A DNA stretch of 64,000 nt from Epiperipatus broadwayi (taxonomy: Eukaryota > Onychophora > Udeonychophora > Euonychophora > Peripatidae), in assembly GCA_028023455.1 (NCBI GenBank), contig JAQFVV010006337.1, positions 184,001-248,000 of the forward strand, in the 5' to 3' direction. Below, in pieces: positions 61,560 through 64,000 of this stretch. The position numbers and the translations under genes are program-made. Each line of letters opens with the position of its first letter. Position 1 is the stretch's first letter. A model generated the notes under the pieces. The model searched no databases. It was not told the DNA's origin and saw only the letters and a list, made by a program, of their open reading frames with translations.

Positions 61560-62039
61560 AAATGATAATCTGGACCAACTTATGAGCACTAATTCAGCAT
61601 GAAATATGTATATTGAAAATCATTTATCTTATTCACATGTGTGTGGTCATGTGTATTGGTTGTATAAGGTGGAGAGGATATTTGAAAAAAAGCTTAAAAG
61701 TCTGTGTTCAAATCCCATTTAATTACATCTTAAAGTTCAGTATTTACAGTAAACTAGAATTGATTTATTACAGATCAGCCTGAATTCTGCCCATCCCTCT
61801 GTATATTTAAATGGACATATTAAAGTCATATATATGACAGATCAGAGTGGCTTAAGGTCAACATGGTTATGACAACCTTATTGATATCAAGAAGGGTTTG
61901 AGATTTCCATCATCATATTCTTAATGGTATGAATGTCTAAAGAATTGGAGGATGAAGAAGTTTGAATTCTGTTCATTAAAGTTTGATGATTTGCTATCTT
62001 AATGTAAACTAAGTGCTGATTATATATATGTGTGTAGGA

Positions 62040-62106
62040 GATGATCTTGACCAACTGATGAATGCTGATTCAGTGTGAAATACATATATTGGAGATCATT
62101 TATCTT
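62040..62106 (+). ncRNA. Hammerhead ribozyme candidate (family B, last plus unit)
   Basis: CUGAUGA (62055-62061), stem II AUGCUG/CAGUGU closed by G-U pairs, GAAA (62077-62080), AUACAUAU, H17=A, then UUGG (62089-62092) pairing with CCAA (62051-62054). Outer stem I is AUGAUCU / AGAUCAU. Cleavage is predicted after 62088. The plus unit before it (61580) has CUUAUGA and should be inactive. Confidence 0.7.
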
Positions 62107-62190
62107 ATTTACATGTGTGTGGTCATGTATAAGGTGGAAAAGGTAGCTGTAGGAAGCTTAAAAGTCTGTGTTTGGTATTCCATTTAATTT

Positions 62191-64000
62191 CATCCACATT
62201 TCATAATAAAAATAAATGCATATAGCATCTCATTAAATTGTCTTTAAAATAGTTTTTTTATTATGTAAAGACTGATATTTTTTATAAAAGCTATACTCAT
62301 CGTCATCATAAAATGTGTTATCACATGATTGTAAATAAGTTTAAACATTAAATTAATGACTAAATATAAAAGAAAGTTATATTTTTTATTCTAAAATGAA
62401 TTATTAAAGTGTGTGATTTAAAATAAATATGTTTTAAACAAAGCAAAATAAATAAATAAATTTTACTGAACTTAAATTAGTATATTATAAAAACACTGTA
62501 ATAATAAATAAAAACAATGTACATGATATAAATAAAAATTAAAATGTTTACATGATTTTAAATAATATCAATAAAAATTGCTTTTCCCGTTTAAAATATT
62601 TTGTCTTAAAAAAGTAAAATTAGTATTTTTTCTTTGAATAGACAACAAAAAAAATGGAAGACAGCCGGATTAAAAAATTAGAATTAGTATTATCTTCTGA
62701 ACACAAATTCTAGAAAATTATTATAATAGTCTAAAATATGTTTATAAATTTTTATAAATATAGACATGATTTAAAACATATTTTTATAAGGATATGGACT
62801 TTCTTTTACAGAATGCAGAGTTGTTATAACGATTTTTAATTAAAATTTATACATATCTTTTCTTCATTAATAATTTATTATATTGAAAAAAAAAATGAAT
62901 TTATGTTTGATGCCATGGAAACATTTTTTAATATAAGCAAAAACTAAATGAAAAATCAACAAATTACATAGGAATCATCTAATCAATTTTTGGTATAGTT
63001 GATTTTGTTACCTTTTTTACTTTGAAACAAAAAAAAATCATTTTAATTAAACAATACTATGATCTTTCAAGATATCACTTAATTAATTAAATTTACATCA
63101 ATGTTTATATATAATATTTTATTTTATTTTATTTTACAGAAGCTTTAATTTTAAATGTTTTACAAAAATTCACACTTTGGAGTTCAAAATTTGCAAATCT
63201 GAGATGCCAAAACTAGATGTAACATTTTATCTATCAATTATATCTTTTGTGGTTAATCTAAAATCAATAGTAAATTTTTCTTTCATTCTATAATAATCTA
63301 ATATATTTTTTAAAAAGTCTGTATCTTTCGTTAATTTTAACTGATTTTTTACTTCTATTTTGCTGCAAATTATTTGTTAAATTTATTTTTTATTACTAAC
63401 ATACGAATTAAGAAGTAGCCATATAAAATAGTATTAATGAAAGTTGATCCATGATTGTGTTAATATCAAAATATTTTATATATTTTGGAAAATCTATGAA
63501 GAATCATCAATTACTTAAAATGTTAAAACTAAGTAAAATACTTTTCACAAAAATTAACATTGTCTTAAAGCAATTAATTTTCTTCTACATGATCAACATT
63601 ATTTTATCTAACAAATTGTCTTCTAAAAGAAATTAATAATATAATTTTAATATTAAATTTGATTATTCAAAACTTTTTCCAGTTTAATCATTTTTTTTTT
63701 TGTGAAAAAAAGTAAGCAAACAATTGACATTTTATATTGTAATACAGCAACAAAAATGAAAATAAGTCTAAAAATGAACATTTTAAAAAACTTCAGTTTC
63801 AGTGTTTTTTTCATTTTCTAAGAATTTCATTTAATATTATTTGCATTTATGTGCATTTTTAGCTCTTTTATCTGTTAGAATAGTATTAATTTATTCTAAT
63901 AGAGCATGTTTAATATTTCTGGCTTATAATTACTTGATTTAATGTAGTCTTCATAATGTTACATTTTCAGAATACTTCATTTTTGGAATTTCAATATGTC
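62191..64000. other. AT-rich sequence without a supported gene
   Basis: Long A and T runs and short frames only. I see no repeat, RNA or gene that I can support. Confidence 0.5.

Larger units (their letters stand above)
60736..62190. mobile_element. Family B hammerhead repeat, four-piece array
   Basis: In order: a minus unit (60736-61150), a second minus unit in direct repeat but cut short (61151-61375), an abrupt flip to a plus partial unit (61376-61735), then a second plus unit in direct repeat (about 61736-62190). The period between plus units is about 466 bases, measured from 'agcttaaaagtctgtgtt' at 61694 to 62160. The minus-minus-flip-plus order is the same as in the 44.3-kb element, with the flip at nearly the same point in the unit. 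No ORF. Each end carries the B-box-like 'gttcaaatccc' or its complement. Confidence 0.75.

Overview
This window is AT-rich (roughly 70% or more by eye) non-coding DNA from an animal nuclear genome. It has no operons and no prokaryotic gene structure, and I found no convincing host exon. Its repeat classes are APE-type LINEs, RTE/BovB-like LINEs, Penelope-like elements (PLEs) with GIY-YIG domains, a ZBED5/SCAND3-like hAT transposon, an LTR element end, long (TA)n and (AGT)n arrays, and inverted repeats. Together these suggest an invertebrate, most likely a lophotrochozoan such as a mollusc, and possibly a cephalopod. The species cannot be named from sequence alone. Nearly every recognisable protein is a decayed transposon protein.

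Layout. 1.1-7.8 kb: a trinucleotide (AGT/GGT/AAG) array interrupted by three same-strand LINEs, two 3'-truncated and one about 5 kb long. The long one has ORF1 (PHD-like finger, coiled coil, SGNH-hydrolase-like domain) and ORF2 (APE endonuclease, reverse transcriptase, CCHC finger). 9.2-11.2 kb: a 1-kb-arm palindrome of two head-to-head PLE copies. 11.3-13.2 kb: an LTR-element end on the minus strand. 13.3-14.1, 19.8-20.1, 30.6-31.6, 36.0-36.6, 38.4-39.5, 44.3-45.4, 55.6-55.9 and 60.7-62.2 kb: short repeats (about 460-bp units in families A and B) arranged as direct or inverted multimers. 22.4/25.7 kb: an inverted pair of another short repeat. 28.0-29.1 and 53.8-57.7 kb: further PLE remains. 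34.2 kb: a near-perfect hairpin. 44.0-47.5 and 57.7-60.0 kb: two RTE-like LINE copies. 48.6-50.6 kb: a hAT pseudogene. The remainder is AT-rich sequence with nothing I can support.

Main discovery. The short repeat families (called A, B, C and F here) each contain a hammerhead-ribozyme core: CUGANGA, a stem II, GAAA, a very short palindromic stem III, an NUH cleavage triplet, and a two-part stem I with an internal loop. Each has a unit of a few hundred bp and no ORF. They occur as tandem or head-to-head multimers, and two insertions have 13-bp and up to 18-bp target-site duplications. This is the pattern of hammerhead retrozymes and Sm-alpha-like SINEs: non-autonomous elements thought to move as circular RNA using reverse transcriptase of PLEs or LINEs. 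Three PLE loci lie in the same window. The inverted multimers, and a sequence module shared between families A and C, are the least expected parts.
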